10,636 nt of DNA. Source: Dehalococcoidia bacterium. GTDB lineage: Bacteria > Chloroflexota > Dehalococcoidia > GIF9 > AB-539-J10. Position numbers and translations under genes: made by a program. The notes below the pieces were generated by a model that saw only the letters and a list, made by a program, of their open reading frames with translations, was not told the DNA's origin and did not search any database. Where the stretch lies: positions 1 to 10,636 of the forward strand of contig DAOVDO010000017.1 of NCBI GenBank assembly GCA_030669525.1, read 5' to 3'. Below, in pieces: positions 1 through 7,683 of the stretch (positions are counted from its first letter, which is position 1; each line of letters opens with the position of its first letter).

Positions 1-243
1 GAGCGCTATCGCCAGTGGGATGCCTGTATGTTAGCCGATTTCGCCCTTATAGCCGGGGGAGAAAATTTCAGGGGTGACAGGGAAAGTCGATTTAAACACC
101 GCATGTACCGCAAGGGAAAGTATATATGGGAAAGATATGCAAAACTGGGCTGTGTTGGTTGTGGAAGATGTGCCTCCGCCTGTCTTGCTGATATCGCCAG
201 CCCGGCCGAAACCTTCAATATGCTAAAGAAGGAGACTAAATGA
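1..243 (+). CDS. hydB: Group 3b [NiFe] hydrogenase beta (Fe-S) subunit, 3' end only
   Basis: This is the C-terminal 80 codons of a gene that starts before the window; the frame is open from base 1 and stops with TGA at 241-243. Near the end it has a 4Fe-4S motif C-x2-C-x2-C-x3-C (codons at 151, 160, 169 and 181, context GCVGCGRC), as in the iron-sulfur subunit HydB of Pyrococcus sulfhydrogenase and AsrA-type sulfite reductase subunits. In that family the protein passes electrons between the flavin subunit and the hydrogenase small subunit in the cytoplasm. The residue after the fourth Cys is Leu, where ferredoxin-type motifs usually have Pro. The assignment rests mainly on the next three genes, which follow in the classic hydBGDA order. 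The N-terminal part, including any further cluster, cannot be seen. The start of hydG lies one base beyond its stop. Confidence 0.85.
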   Translation, partial: ERYRQWDACMLADFALIAGGENFRGDRESRFKHRMYRKGKYIWERYAKLGCVGCGRCASACLADIASPAETFNMLKKETK

Positions 244-244
244 G

Positions 245-1084
245 ATGATTAGTCAAACCATCCCACAGACATCCATCTATTTACCACACCTTGCTGAGCT
301 GATAAGGATTGAGCCTATAGCTGACATGGAGAAGCTATTCGACTTTAAGTTAAAAAATGAGAAGGAATTAAGCTATAAGCCGGGACAATTCGTTGAGCTT
401 TCTATCTTCGGTATCGGCGAAGCTCCTATATCAATCTCATCTTCACCAACAAAGAAAGGCAGCTTTGAGCTGGCAGTACGAAACGCCGGCAATGTAACCA
501 ACGCCCTTCATAACCTGAATACAGGAGCAATAGTGGGTATCAGAGGGCCTTTCGGCAATGGTTTCCCCGTGAATAGTCTTAAGGATAAAGACATCCTGAT
601 AGTAGCCGGTGGCATAGGTCTATTCCCGTTACGCTCTCTAATTAACTATATACTGGATAAAAGGAGCGAATTTGGCAGGCTTATTATCTTGTGTGGCAGT
701 AAAACTCCCAGGGAGCGCATATTCATCAATGAGCTGGAGAACTGGCATAGAAGACAGGATGTGGAGTTTCTGGAAACAGTAGATGAAGGTGATGAAAAAT
801 GGACGGGAAACGTAGGTATGGTAACCACCCTTTCTAAAAAAATCGATATTAACTCCAAAAAGACCTTTGCTATCATAGTAGGTCCCCCGGTTATGTATAA
901 ATATGTGGTAGCCGAATGCCAGAAAAAAGGCATCCCCGATAATCAAATATTACTGTCCCTGGAGAGAAGGATGAAATGTGGGGTAGGCAAATGCGGGCAT
1001 TGCCAGATTAATGGAGTATATGTTTGTCAGGAAGGACCGGTGTTTACCTACAGCCAGATTCAGGAATTACAGGAGGCAATTTAG
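245..1084 (+). CDS. hydG: Group 3b [NiFe] hydrogenase gamma subunit (FAD/NAD(P)-binding, 2Fe-2S)
   Basis: This is a 279-residue flavoprotein of the ferredoxin-NADP reductase superfamily, matching HydG of sulfhydrogenase, AsrB and PyrK. It is the diaphorase module that exchanges electrons with NAD(P)H. An N-terminal FAD-binding barrel (about residues 15-110) carries the flavin motif APISISSSP (from A60). A Rossmann-like NAD(P) domain (about 115-230) has GGIGLFPLR (from G122). The C-terminal 2Fe-2S site has C245, C250, C253 and C261 (C-x4-C-x2-C-x7-C), typical of the PyrK-type iron-sulfur domain. The ATG at 245 is preceded by AAGGAG at 229-234 with a 10-base spacing. The gene begins one base after hydB stops and abuts hydD, so translational coupling is likely. 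Whether NADH or NADPH is preferred cannot be read from the sequence. The symbol follows sulfhydrogenase nomenclature and is not the [FeFe] maturase HydG. Confidence 0.92.
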   Translation: MISQTIPQTSIYLPHLAELIRIEPIADMEKLFDFKLKNEKELSYKPGQFVELSIFGIGEAPISISSSPTKKGSFELAVRNAGNVTNALHNLNTGAIVGIRGPFGNGFPVNSLKDKDILIVAGGIGLFPLRSLINYILDKRSEFGRLIILCGSKTPRERIFINELENWHRRQDVEFLETVDEGDEKWTGNVGMVTTLSKKIDINSKKTFAIIVGPPVMYKYVVAECQKKGIPDNQILLSLERRMKCGVGKCGHCQINGVYVCQEGPVFTYSQIQELQEAI

Positions 1085-1822
1085 ATGAAACCCAAGTTGG
1101 GATTTTTTGACTTCACCGGTTGTGAAGGCTGTCAGCTAGAGATACTCAATTTCGAGAATGAACTGTTAGAGCTATTGCAACATGTGGATGTTGTAAATTT
1201 CAGAGAGGTTATGCGGGAGAAAAATGGGGACTACGAAATAGCCTTTATAAATGGAGCTATTTCCACAGAATCTAGTAAGGCAAGAATTAAGAAAATAAGG
1301 AATAAGGCAAAGATACTGGTAGCCATGGGAGCCTGCGCCTGTTCAGGTGGGGTTAATTGCCTTGCCAATTTCCGTGCCATGGAAGAGAATCTCAAGATAG
1401 TCTATGGTGACTGTGCTGATTACTACAACCCAATCCCGGCACGCCCCGTTCATGCAGTTGTGCCTGTAGACTATGAACTGCCTGGCTGCCCCATAAACAG
1501 GTATGAGTTCCTCCAACTGGTCAAGGCGCTACTGGTAGGTAAAAAGTTCGAACTGCCCAACTACTCAGTATGCGTAGAATGCAAGCTGGCCGGAAACGTC
1601 TGCGTATTCGAAAAGGGAGGATTTTGCCTGGGACCAGTCACCAGAGCTGGTTGCAATGCCATCTGCATCAGCAATGGCAGCCGCTGCCGTGGCTGCCGTG
1701 GTCTGGTAGATGACCCCAATACAAATTCAGAAAAGGAAATTTTACGAAAACATGGATTAACTGTAGATGACATACTGAGCGAGTTTAGAATTTTCAACAG
1801 CTACCTGGAGGTGGCGAAATGA
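1085..1822 (+). CDS. hydD: Group 3b [NiFe] hydrogenase delta (small) subunit
   Basis: This 245-residue protein is the Fe-S small subunit that relays electrons from the Ni-Fe site to HydB/HydG. Its N-terminus, with no twin-arginine signal, starts directly in the fold with TGCEGC (C13, C16). It also has GACACSGG (C84, C86) and LPGCP (C135), which together fit the proximal 4Fe-4S cluster. A Cys-rich C-terminus (C163, C166, C173, C181, C190, C194, C201, C204) can bind the two further clusters expected in group 3 small subunits. The lack of a signal peptide and membrane anchor agrees with a soluble cytoplasmic enzyme. AGGAGG at 1071-1076 lies 8 bases before the ATG. The start codon follows the hydG stop directly, and the stop overlaps the hydA start in ATGA. 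Confidence 0.93.
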   Translation: MKPKLGFFDFTGCEGCQLEILNFENELLELLQHVDVVNFREVMREKNGDYEIAFINGAISTESSKARIKKIRNKAKILVAMGACACSGGVNCLANFRAMEENLKIVYGDCADYYNPIPARPVHAVVPVDYELPGCPINRYEFLQLVKALLVGKKFELPNYSVCVECKLAGNVCVFEKGGFCLGPVTRAGCNAICISNGSRCRGCRGLVDDPNTNSEKEILRKHGLTVDDILSEFRIFNSYLEVAK

Positions 1823-3105
1823 CGCAACTAAACATCAATGTTCACCATGTAACCAGAGTAGAAGGGCATGGCAACATTACTGTTAATGCCAGGGATGGCA
1901 AGATAGAAGAGATAACATGGGCAATCTCAGAGCCCCCACGCTTCTTCGAAGCTATGTTCAGAGGCCTGAGCTATAAGGACGTCACCTGGATAGCCCCCAG
2001 AATTTGCGGCATCTGCTCCATAGCCCATTCCAACTGCTCAATTCAAGCCACCGAGGCTGCCTTCGGTGTTCAACCCAGTGAGCAGACGATACTTCTGCGT
2101 GAGCTACTGGAGCACGCTGAAACATTGCAAAGCCATGTGCTTCATTTCTACTTCCTGGCTGCCCCGGACTTCCTGGGAGCTGGCAGTGCCTTCTCCCTGG
2201 CCCACACCCACAAGGAAGCAGTGTTGAGAGCACTGCGGTTGAAGAAACTGGCCAATGACCTGGCTGACTTAATAGGTGGCAGGAAGGTTCATCCCATAAC
2301 CTGTATCGTTGGCGGATTTACCAGAGTGCCTGAAGTCAGCCAGCTAAGAGTTATGCAGCAAAGATTAACTCAGGCGATGGATGACTTGAAGGAGACAGTC
2401 AAACTATTCAAAGGATTGAATATCCCCGATTTTTTCAGGGAAACAGAATACATCGCTCTCAAAGACCCAGCAGAATATGCTTTTATCTCGGGCAACATTA
2501 CCTCCACTGATACCGGTATCGCACCAATTGCCAGTTACCTTCAGATAACCAATGAGTTTTGTGTACCCCACTCTACAGCTAAGTTCACCAGGCATAACCG
2601 TGATTCCTACATGGTAGGAGCACTGGCGAGGTTCAACAACAACTTTATTCAACTCTCGCCCGAGGCTCAAGAAGCAGCTGAGAATTTTGGACTAACTCCA
2701 ATTTGCCACAACCCGTACATGATAAGTATGGCTCAAATTGTCGAATCCATTCACATAGTAGAGGATGGTCTGAAGCTAATCGACCAGCTTATACAGCGGG
2801 GAATAAATGAGGAGAAGCTGGATGTTAAAGTTAAATCAGGGAGAGGCATTGGCGCAGTAGAAGCTCCCCGCGGGACTTTATTTCATGACTATGTCTATGA
2901 CGACCATGGAATATTAACCGAAGCTAACTGCATCGTGCCCACCAACCAGAACCATAACAATATCCAGAAAGACATGGAGGCACTGGTGCCAAGCATTATC
3001 CACAAATCTCAAGAGGAGATAACTCACATGCTGGAGATGCTGGTGCGAGCCTACGACCCATGTATTTCTTGCTCAACCCATTTGTTAAAAGTAAAATTTG
3101 TCTGA
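1819..3105 (+). CDS. hydA: Group 3b [NiFe] hydrogenase alpha (large, catalytic) subunit
   Basis: This is a 428-residue large subunit, close to the length I recall for Pyrococcus HydA. It splits or forms H2 at a Ni-Fe(CN)2CO centre. The four nickel-binding cysteines are all present: RICGIC near the N-terminus (C63, C66) and DPCISCSTH at the C-terminus (C415, C418). The conserved His421 marks the processing site, so the maturation protease should remove the last seven residues, LLKVKFV, after nickel loading. The start ATG at 1819 overlaps the hydD stop (ATGA) and has a strong SD, GGAGGTGG, at 1807-1814. All active-site motifs are intact and the reading frame is unbroken, so the enzyme looks functional. 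The symbol follows sulfhydrogenase naming and does not mean [FeFe] hydrogenase HydA. Confidence 0.96.
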   Translation: MTQLNINVHHVTRVEGHGNITVNARDGKIEEITWAISEPPRFFEAMFRGLSYKDVTWIAPRICGICSIAHSNCSIQATEAAFGVQPSEQTILLRELLEHAETLQSHVLHFYFLAAPDFLGAGSAFSLAHTHKEAVLRALRLKKLANDLADLIGGRKVHPITCIVGGFTRVPEVSQLRVMQQRLTQAMDDLKETVKLFKGLNIPDFFRETEYIALKDPAEYAFISGNITSTDTGIAPIASYLQITNEFCVPHSTAKFTRHNRDSYMVGALARFNNNFIQLSPEAQEAAENFGLTPICHNPYMISMAQIVESIHIVEDGLKLIDQLIQRGINEEKLDVKVKSGRGIGAVEAPRGTLFHDYVYDDHGILTEANCIVPTNQNHNNIQKDMEALVPSIIHKSQEEITHMLEMLVRAYDPCISCSTHLLKVKFV

Positions 3106-3110
3106 CAGCA

Positions 3111-3626
3111 ATGTTGAAGGAAACAGGTCAACCAAAGATTATAATCCTGGGAATAGGTAACATACTACTCAGAGATGAAGGAGTGGGAATCCACCTTGTG
3201 CGGATGCTGGATAAAGATGAGATGGATTATGATAACCTGGAGATTATAGATGGCGGAATTTGCCCTGAGTTCGTGTCCCTTGTCGGAGATGCCCGCAAGT
3301 TGATTATCGTCGACGCTATCGAAGGAGGTAAACAACCAGGAACAATATATCGCATCAGCACTGATGACATAATAACAGACCTCCCCACGCCACTATGCTC
3401 ACATCAAGCAGGTGTGGTGGACAGCTTGAAGCTACTAAGAGCAATAGAGAAGGAACCACAAGATATAGTTATTATCGGAATTGAACCCAAGAACATGGAC
3501 TTCGGTCTGGAACTTTCACCTGAGGTGAAAGGAAAGATGGCCGAGCTAAAGGAAATAGTGACCACAGAGATAAATCGAACCAAATATCTCCTGCCATTAG
3601 CCAATCCTAGCCTTGCCCCTGTTTAG
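3111..3626 (+). CDS. [NiFe] hydrogenase maturation endopeptidase (HybD/HycI/HyaD family)
   Basis: This 171-residue protein belongs to the M52 protease family, which clips the C-terminal tail from the large subunit once nickel is inserted. The N-terminal signature GIGNILLRDEGVG and the three nickel-sensing residues of HybD are visible as E23 (LRDEGVG), D68 (IIVDAIEGG) and H98 (CSHQAG). The gene follows hydA immediately, so HydA is its obvious substrate. The start is uncertain. The same frame is open to an ATG at 3060 inside hydA, which would add 17 residues (MYFLLNPF...) that are simply the shifted reading of the HydA tail. The ATG at 3111, five bases after the hydA stop, places the first beta strand (KIIILGIGN) where the family has it. 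Neither start has a strong SD, so coupling to hydA translation is likely. Confidence 0.93.
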   Translation: MLKETGQPKIIILGIGNILLRDEGVGIHLVRMLDKDEMDYDNLEIIDGGICPEFVSLVGDARKLIIVDAIEGGKQPGTIYRISTDDIITDLPTPLCSHQAGVVDSLKLLRAIEKEPQDIVIIGIEPKNMDFGLELSPEVKGKMAELKEIVTTEINRTKYLLPLANPSLAPV

Positions 3627-3655
3627 ATAGACAATAAATAACACCCGAGCTACGA

Positions 3656-5980
3656 ATGCCTAAAAGAAAGACCCTCCGACTGGCTCGCATCAGTATCCGT
3701 GGCATTGTTCAGGGGGTCGGATTCAGACCTTTTGTCTACGGACTGGCCACCAAACACAATTTAACGGGATGGGTCTACAATACCTCCGAAGACGTTAAAA
3801 TTGAGGTGGAGGGGGAAGCGGAAGCTATTGAACAGTTTAAGGCAGAGTTGCAAACAGAAATCCCACCTCTGGCCCATATTGAAGATATTTCTGTTACCTA
3901 CCTTCCCGCTGCTGGCCATGAAAGCTTCGAAATTAGGCCCAGCATTACCGTGGAAGGCAAATACCAGCTCATCTCTCCAGATATTGCTACCTGCAAAGCC
4001 TGCTTAAGCGAACTACTGAACCCAAATGACAGGCGATACCACTATCCATTTACCAACTGTACCAACTGCGGGCCTCGATTTACCATAATCAATGACATGC
4101 CCTACGACCGCCCCAGTACCACCATGCGCCATTTCCAAATGTGCCCTCTATGCCAGGCAGAGTATAATAATCCACATGATCGTCGCTTCCACGCCCAACC
4201 CAATGCCTGCCCCGAATGTGGCCCAAAAGTTGAACTGGCCGATGCCCATAGCAAGATTATTGAGACCTCAGACCCCATAGCCAGCGCTGGTCAACTCTTA
4301 ATAGAAGGAAAAATAGTCGCCATAAAAGGTCTGGGAGGATTCCTCCTCGCCTGTGATGCCAGTAACCAAACCGCAGTTCAAACCCTGCGGCAAAGAAAAA
4401 AGCGACCTTTTAAACCCCTCGCTATAATGGTAACCAATTTAGCTGAAGCCCAAAAACATTGCTATGTATCACCGGAAGAAGCAAAGCTGCTTTCCTCCCC
4501 CCAAAGCCCTATAGTGCTTATGAGATGGAGAGTTGACTCATCCCTGTCCCGAGAAGTAGCCCCAAACCTGGAATACCTTGGCGTTATGCTGCCCTACACA
4601 CCTCTCCACCACCTTTTACTAAGATACACACAATTGCCTTTAGTAATGACCAGTGGCAATATCAGCGAAGAACCTATCGCTAAAGACAATGATGAAGCCT
4701 TTAGCAGGCTTTCAGGAATCGCGGATTACTTCCTGATCCACAATCGTGATATTGCTTCCAGCTACGACGATAGCGTCGCCATAATAGAAAGAAAAACAAG
4801 CCAGCTTATCAGACGTGCTCGCAGCTACGCCCCTTGCCCTATCCACCTCAAATTTAAAGCCAGACAAGTGCTTGGCTGTGGTGCCCAGACCAAAAGCACT
4901 TTCTGCCTGACCAGAGATAATTATGCCTTTATGGGCCAGCATATTGGCGATCTGGAAAATATGGAGACTCTGGAGCATTTCGCTGATACTATCTCACTGT
5001 ATAACAGGCTATTCCACATCCAGCCTGAGATTATCGCCCATGACCTGCACCCCGATTATCTTTCCACCACCTACGCCCGAGAGCTGGCTGCATCTGGAGT
5101 GAAGCTCATTCCTGTACAGCACCATCACGCTCATATTGCTAGCTGTATGGCCGACAATGGATTACAGACACCGGTTATCGGCATTGCCTTTGACGGCACC
5201 GGATTGGGCAGCGATGGATACTCCTGGGGAGGAGAGTTTTTGGTAGCTGACTACAACGGTTTTAATAGAGTAGGCCATCTGCAATACTTGCCTTTGCCAG
5301 GAGGAGACACAGCCACCAGAAACCCTTATCGCATCGCCATAAGCTACCTTCTGAGTCTCCTGGGAGAAAACGCTCTGAACACTGTCATAGCAAACGCGGT
5401 AAAACAATCTCAACCAACACACCTGAAGCAGGTTAGCGAAGCTGAAATCCAGATTATTAAACATCAAATGGAAAGAGGACTTAATTCGCCATTGACATCA
5501 AGCATGGGACGGCTGTTCGACGCCGTATCGGCACTGATAGGCATAAGAGATAAAATAGATTACGAAGGGCAAGCGGCCGTAGAGCTGGAAATGATTGCCT
5601 ATAAGGGAAATCATACAGACAACCAGGATAGATACCCATACCACATTGCCGGGGATAAGGGAGTACGGGTTATAGAGCTGGGTGGCTTACTCTCAGCCAT
5701 AGTTGATGACCTGGTAAAAAATATCCCTCAGAAAACAATATCAAACAGATTCCACAACACAATAGCCCGGGTGACAAACGATATGTGTCAACTGATAGCC
5801 GGCGAAACTGGAATTAAACAGGTAGCCTTGAGTGGCGGTGTATTCCAGAATCGCTTACTCCTCAGGGAAATTACCAGTTTGCTGGAAATCAGTGGCTTTC
5901 AAGTATTCACCCACAGCCAGGTGCCCTGCAATGATGGCGGCATCTCTCTGGGACAGGCTGTTATTGCCAACTTTGCCTAG
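3656..5980 (+). CDS. hypF: Carbamoyltransferase HypF, [NiFe] hydrogenase maturation
   Basis: HypF is 774 residues here, near the usual 750-780. It uses carbamoyl phosphate and ATP to carbamoylate the C-terminal Cys of HypE, the first step in making the CN ligands of the Ni-Fe site. An acylphosphatase-like domain (about 10-98) has GIVQGVGFRP. Two zinc fingers follow, C113-x2-C116-x18-C135-x2-C138 and C163-x2-C166-x18-C185-x2-C188. A YrdC-like domain spans about 200-390. A Kae1-like domain spans about 400-774, with the metal-binding HHHAH at 489-493, FDGTGLGSDG and the late SGGVFQN motif. It starts 29 bases after the protease gene without a good SD and belongs to the same operon. HypF can serve any [NiFe] hydrogenase in the cell. 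HypC, D and E are not encoded nearby and must lie elsewhere. Residues about 577-586 (NTVIANAVKQ) derive from a repeat-like insertion. Confidence 0.97.
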   Translation: MPKRKTLRLARISIRGIVQGVGFRPFVYGLATKHNLTGWVYNTSEDVKIEVEGEAEAIEQFKAELQTEIPPLAHIEDISVTYLPAAGHESFEIRPSITVEGKYQLISPDIATCKACLSELLNPNDRRYHYPFTNCTNCGPRFTIINDMPYDRPSTTMRHFQMCPLCQAEYNNPHDRRFHAQPNACPECGPKVELADAHSKIIETSDPIASAGQLLIEGKIVAIKGLGGFLLACDASNQTAVQTLRQRKKRPFKPLAIMVTNLAEAQKHCYVSPEEAKLLSSPQSPIVLMRWRVDSSLSREVAPNLEYLGVMLPYTPLHHLLLRYTQLPLVMTSGNISEEPIAKDNDEAFSRLSGIADYFLIHNRDIASSYDDSVAIIERKTSQLIRRARSYAPCPIHLKFKARQVLGCGAQTKSTFCLTRDNYAFMGQHIGDLENMETLEHFADTISLYNRLFHIQPEIIAHDLHPDYLSTTYARELAASGVKLIPVQHHHAHIASCMADNGLQTPVIGIAFDGTGLGSDGYSWGGEFLVADYNGFNRVGHLQYLPLPGGDTATRNPYRIAISYLLSLLGENALNTVIANAVKQSQPTHLKQVSEAEIQIIKHQMERGLNSPLTSSMGRLFDAVSALIGIRDKIDYEGQAAVELEMIAYKGNHTDNQDRYPYHIAGDKGVRVIELGGLLSAIVDDLVKNIPQKTISNRFHNTIARVTNDMCQLIAGETGIKQVALSGGVFQNRLLLREITSLLEISGFQVFTHSQVPCNDGGISLGQAVIANFA
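5384..5411 (+). repeat. Degenerate short interspersed repeat inside hypF
   Basis: These 28 bases begin GTCAT and end CAATCTC. I count 20 of 28 matches to a short interspersed repeat that I recall as common in several bacterial genomes, which runs from GTCATTGCGAG to GCGAAGCAATCTC. Most mismatches are G-to-A or C-to-T changes. It encodes VIANAVKQSQ in frame, in a spot between the conserved YLLSLLGE and MERGLN blocks of HypF where family members vary. The consensus is from memory and only one copy occurs in the window, so the identity is tentative. Confidence 0.45.
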
Positions 5981-6058
5981 ATAAAAGCTGTATTTACCCT
6001 CTATAATAAGAGACTGACCGGCAAGCGGTAATCTTCACCAATTAAAGATATAACCTCT
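5981..6058 (+). other. hypF-MFS intergenic spacer
   Basis: This 78-base spacer contains a perfect TATAAT at 6002-6007, but no -35 box at a suitable distance. The best candidate, TTGCCT at 5973-5978, is 23 bases away. It also contains a small nested dyad (ACCG and CGGT around GCAAG, flanked by AAGA and TCTT) with no T-run. I therefore see no convincing terminator, and the MFS gene may be read from the hydrogenase transcript. Confidence 0.3.
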
Positions 6059-7291
6059 ATGAAAAAAGATAGCCCATGGCATGACAAAACCCTCCTATCT
6101 ATCTGCGTGGGGCAGTTTTTACTGATGATAGGGATGGGATTTCTCAGTCCTGTACTGCCCAAATTTGTCCAGGCACTTGGCACTGCTCCGACGCAAATAG
6201 GGACAACGGTGGGATTAATTATTAGTGCCTACGGTGTAGGACGAGCTATCATGTGTTTACCCACCGGGAAACTGGCTAAACGCTACGGACGGAGACCCCT
6301 TCTTATCCTTGGCCCCAGTATAGTAGCTATCAGCACCCTGTTTATGGGCTTTGCCACTGAATGCTGGCAACTGGTGGCGCTCCGCCTGCTTGAAGGACTA
6401 GCTGCAACTGTTTTCAGCGTAACTGCCATGATTATCACCGGTGAAATAAGCACCCCTGCTAAACGCGGGCAGTACATGAGTCTCTACTGGGGAAGCCTGC
6501 TTATCGGCGCAAGCATGGGACCAACTCTGGGAGGCTTTGTAGGTCAGTACCTGGGTTACCGGGCTCCTTTCTTCTGCTTTGCTGCACTCGCCTCAGCAGC
6601 TACTCTATGGAATTACCTGCGCATTCCTGCAACTATAATAAGGCACACACCTGCCACATCCGCAACGTCAAAGAATTTCCCAACCAAGAACCCGGCTAAT
6701 AGACAAACCCCATTATACCAGAATCTTAGCTTTGTGCTCGTATCCATTATTTCCCTGGTTACTCTACTTACTATAACTGGTAACCAGATAACTCTAGTTC
6801 CTCTACTGGGCTATGAACGCCTTGGTTTGATGGAAGTACAGGTAGGCTGGACTCTTGGGGTAGCAGCTGCTACCCAGTTTGCCCTTGGCTTCCTTGCCGG
6901 CAGGCGTTCAGATAAGATGGGAAGAAAATCCCTTATTTTTTCTGGTGGGATAGTAACTGCCCTTGGACTGGTTCTTTTTACTCAGAGCGGCAGCTACTCT
7001 TCTTTCTTATTCAGCGCTGCGGTGCTGGGCCTGGGAAGAGCCTTCAGCAGTGTTGTATCCAGTGCCTATGTCACTGATATTGCATTATCACGAGACTACG
7101 AACACACTCTGGCATTATATCGCACCGCAACTGACATTGGCGCCATTATAGGTCCTATTCTCCTTGGTTGGCTGAAAGATATTAGCGGACTAGATTTGCC
7201 TTTCTTTGTAGGCGCTGGCTTCATGTTTTTAACAGTAACTCTCTTTGCTGCATTCGCCAGGGAGACGGGTGGTGGAGTTACCAACCAATAA
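6059..7291 (+). CDS. Major facilitator superfamily (MFS_1) transporter, drug-efflux-like
   Basis: This 410-residue polytopic membrane protein has about twelve hydrophobic helices in two halves, joined by a polar loop at roughly residues 195-220. The MFS motif A between helices 2 and 3 is PTGKLAKRYGRR (from P68), and its counterpart in the second half is GRRSDKMGRK. The first helix region (LLSICVGQFLLMIGMGFLSPVLPKFVQALG) and the conserved PTLGG segment resemble the proton-coupled multidrug/sugar efflux branch (DHA1-like). The substrate cannot be deduced. It lies 78 bases downstream of hypF on the same strand, with no recognisable SD before its ATG, so translation may be weak or coupled. Nothing ties it functionally to the hydrogenase. 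It is complete, with no frameshift. Confidence 0.88.
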   Translation: MKKDSPWHDKTLLSICVGQFLLMIGMGFLSPVLPKFVQALGTAPTQIGTTVGLIISAYGVGRAIMCLPTGKLAKRYGRRPLLILGPSIVAISTLFMGFATECWQLVALRLLEGLAATVFSVTAMIITGEISTPAKRGQYMSLYWGSLLIGASMGPTLGGFVGQYLGYRAPFFCFAALASAATLWNYLRIPATIIRHTPATSATSKNFPTKNPANRQTPLYQNLSFVLVSIISLVTLLTITGNQITLVPLLGYERLGLMEVQVGWTLGVAAATQFALGFLAGRRSDKMGRKSLIFSGGIVTALGLVLFTQSGSYSSFLFSAAVLGLGRAFSSVVSSAYVTDIALSRDYEHTLALYRTATDIGAIIGPILLGWLKDISGLDLPFFVGAGFMFLTVTLFAAFARETGGGVTNQ

Positions 7292-7397
7292 GCCTGCTTA
7301 ACCAAGTCTCCCGGACTATCGCCATACTAGACTAAAGTATCACCGAGCAGGGACTAAATTTTTATTGTATAAAGAACGTAATGTTACTGCAAGCATA

Positions 7398-7426
7398 TTG
7401 ACAAATAATGACACTCATGGTATATA
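7398..7426 (+). promoter_or_regulatory. Sigma70-like promoter P1 of the Asp23 cluster
   Basis: A consensus -35 box TTGACA (7398-7403) is separated by exactly 17 bases from TATATA (7421-7426), in an AT-rich stretch. Transcription would begin near 7433. It is the best promoter-like match I saw in the window and faces the two Asp23 genes. Confidence 0.65.
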
Positions 7427-7496
7427 TAAGTAATCAAGAGCAGTTATATCCAGGAAGTGACAAGGTCGAGCCACAAGGAAATGAAAGCGTTTTAAA

Positions 7497-7505
7497 AAGG
7501 AGGTG
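7497..7505 (+). promoter_or_regulatory. Orphan perfect Shine-Dalgarno (AAGGAGGTG)
   Basis: AAGGAGGTG at 7497-7505 is fully complementary to the usual 16S rRNA tail, yet no ATG, GTG or TTG with a credible coding frame follows at 5-12 bases. The GTG inside it opens a frame of about 36 codons, but lies too close to the SD to be served by it. It may be the relic of a leader peptide, a ribosome standby site, or chance. Confidence 0.4.
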
Positions 7506-7557
7506 CTGCCAGGAAAGAAAATAAGCTATCATCAATCGTATAAACAACTACAAGGAA

Positions 7558-7588
7558 TTGACAAGATTCAACTATCTGTTATTATATA
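7558..7588 (+). promoter_or_regulatory. Possible second promoter P2 of the Asp23 cluster
   Basis: There is a second consensus TTGACA (7558-7563), with TATATA at 7583-7588 after a 19-base spacer (TATATT at 7585-7590 would need 21). The spacing is longer than ideal, so this is weaker than P1. If real, it would give a leader of about 90 bases. Confidence 0.4.
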
Positions 7589-7683
7589 TTTGATGACTTC
7601 AATTTCAGGATAGCGCTGTCGCAAATTGAAAATAGTTTGGAGTCGAGCGATTTACCAAGATACAATAAATGAGGAGGATAAAA

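Larger units (their letters stand above)
7292..7683 (+). other. Long gene-free leader upstream of the Asp23 cluster
   Basis: These 392 bases hold no supportable gene. The part next to the MFS gene has only tiny dyads (for example AGTC and GACT around TCCCG at about 7306-7318) and a T5 run at 7358-7364, which do not add up to a clear terminator. From 7398 on it contains two sigma70-like promoters and a perfect but unused Shine-Dalgarno sequence (listed separately). A transcript from the first promoter would have a 5' leader of about 240 bases, long enough for RNA regulation, but I recognise no known riboswitch. Confidence 0.5.

Noticed and set aside
7292..7364. Rho-independent terminator after the MFS gene
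   Set aside because: Only 4-base stems are present and the T5 run is not adjacent to a stable stem.
7481..7495. CcpA cre-like or LacI-family operator ATGAAAGCGTTTTAA upstream of the Asp23 cluster
   Set aside because: It matches a relaxed cre pattern except at the conserved C near the 3' side, and lies downstream of the proposed P1. One relaxed match in AT-rich DNA is not enough evidence.
7503..7613. Small ORF of about 36 codons starting at the GTG within AAGGAGGTG
   Set aside because: The GTG lies inside the SD itself, so the SD cannot serve it, and the peptide has no recognisable features.
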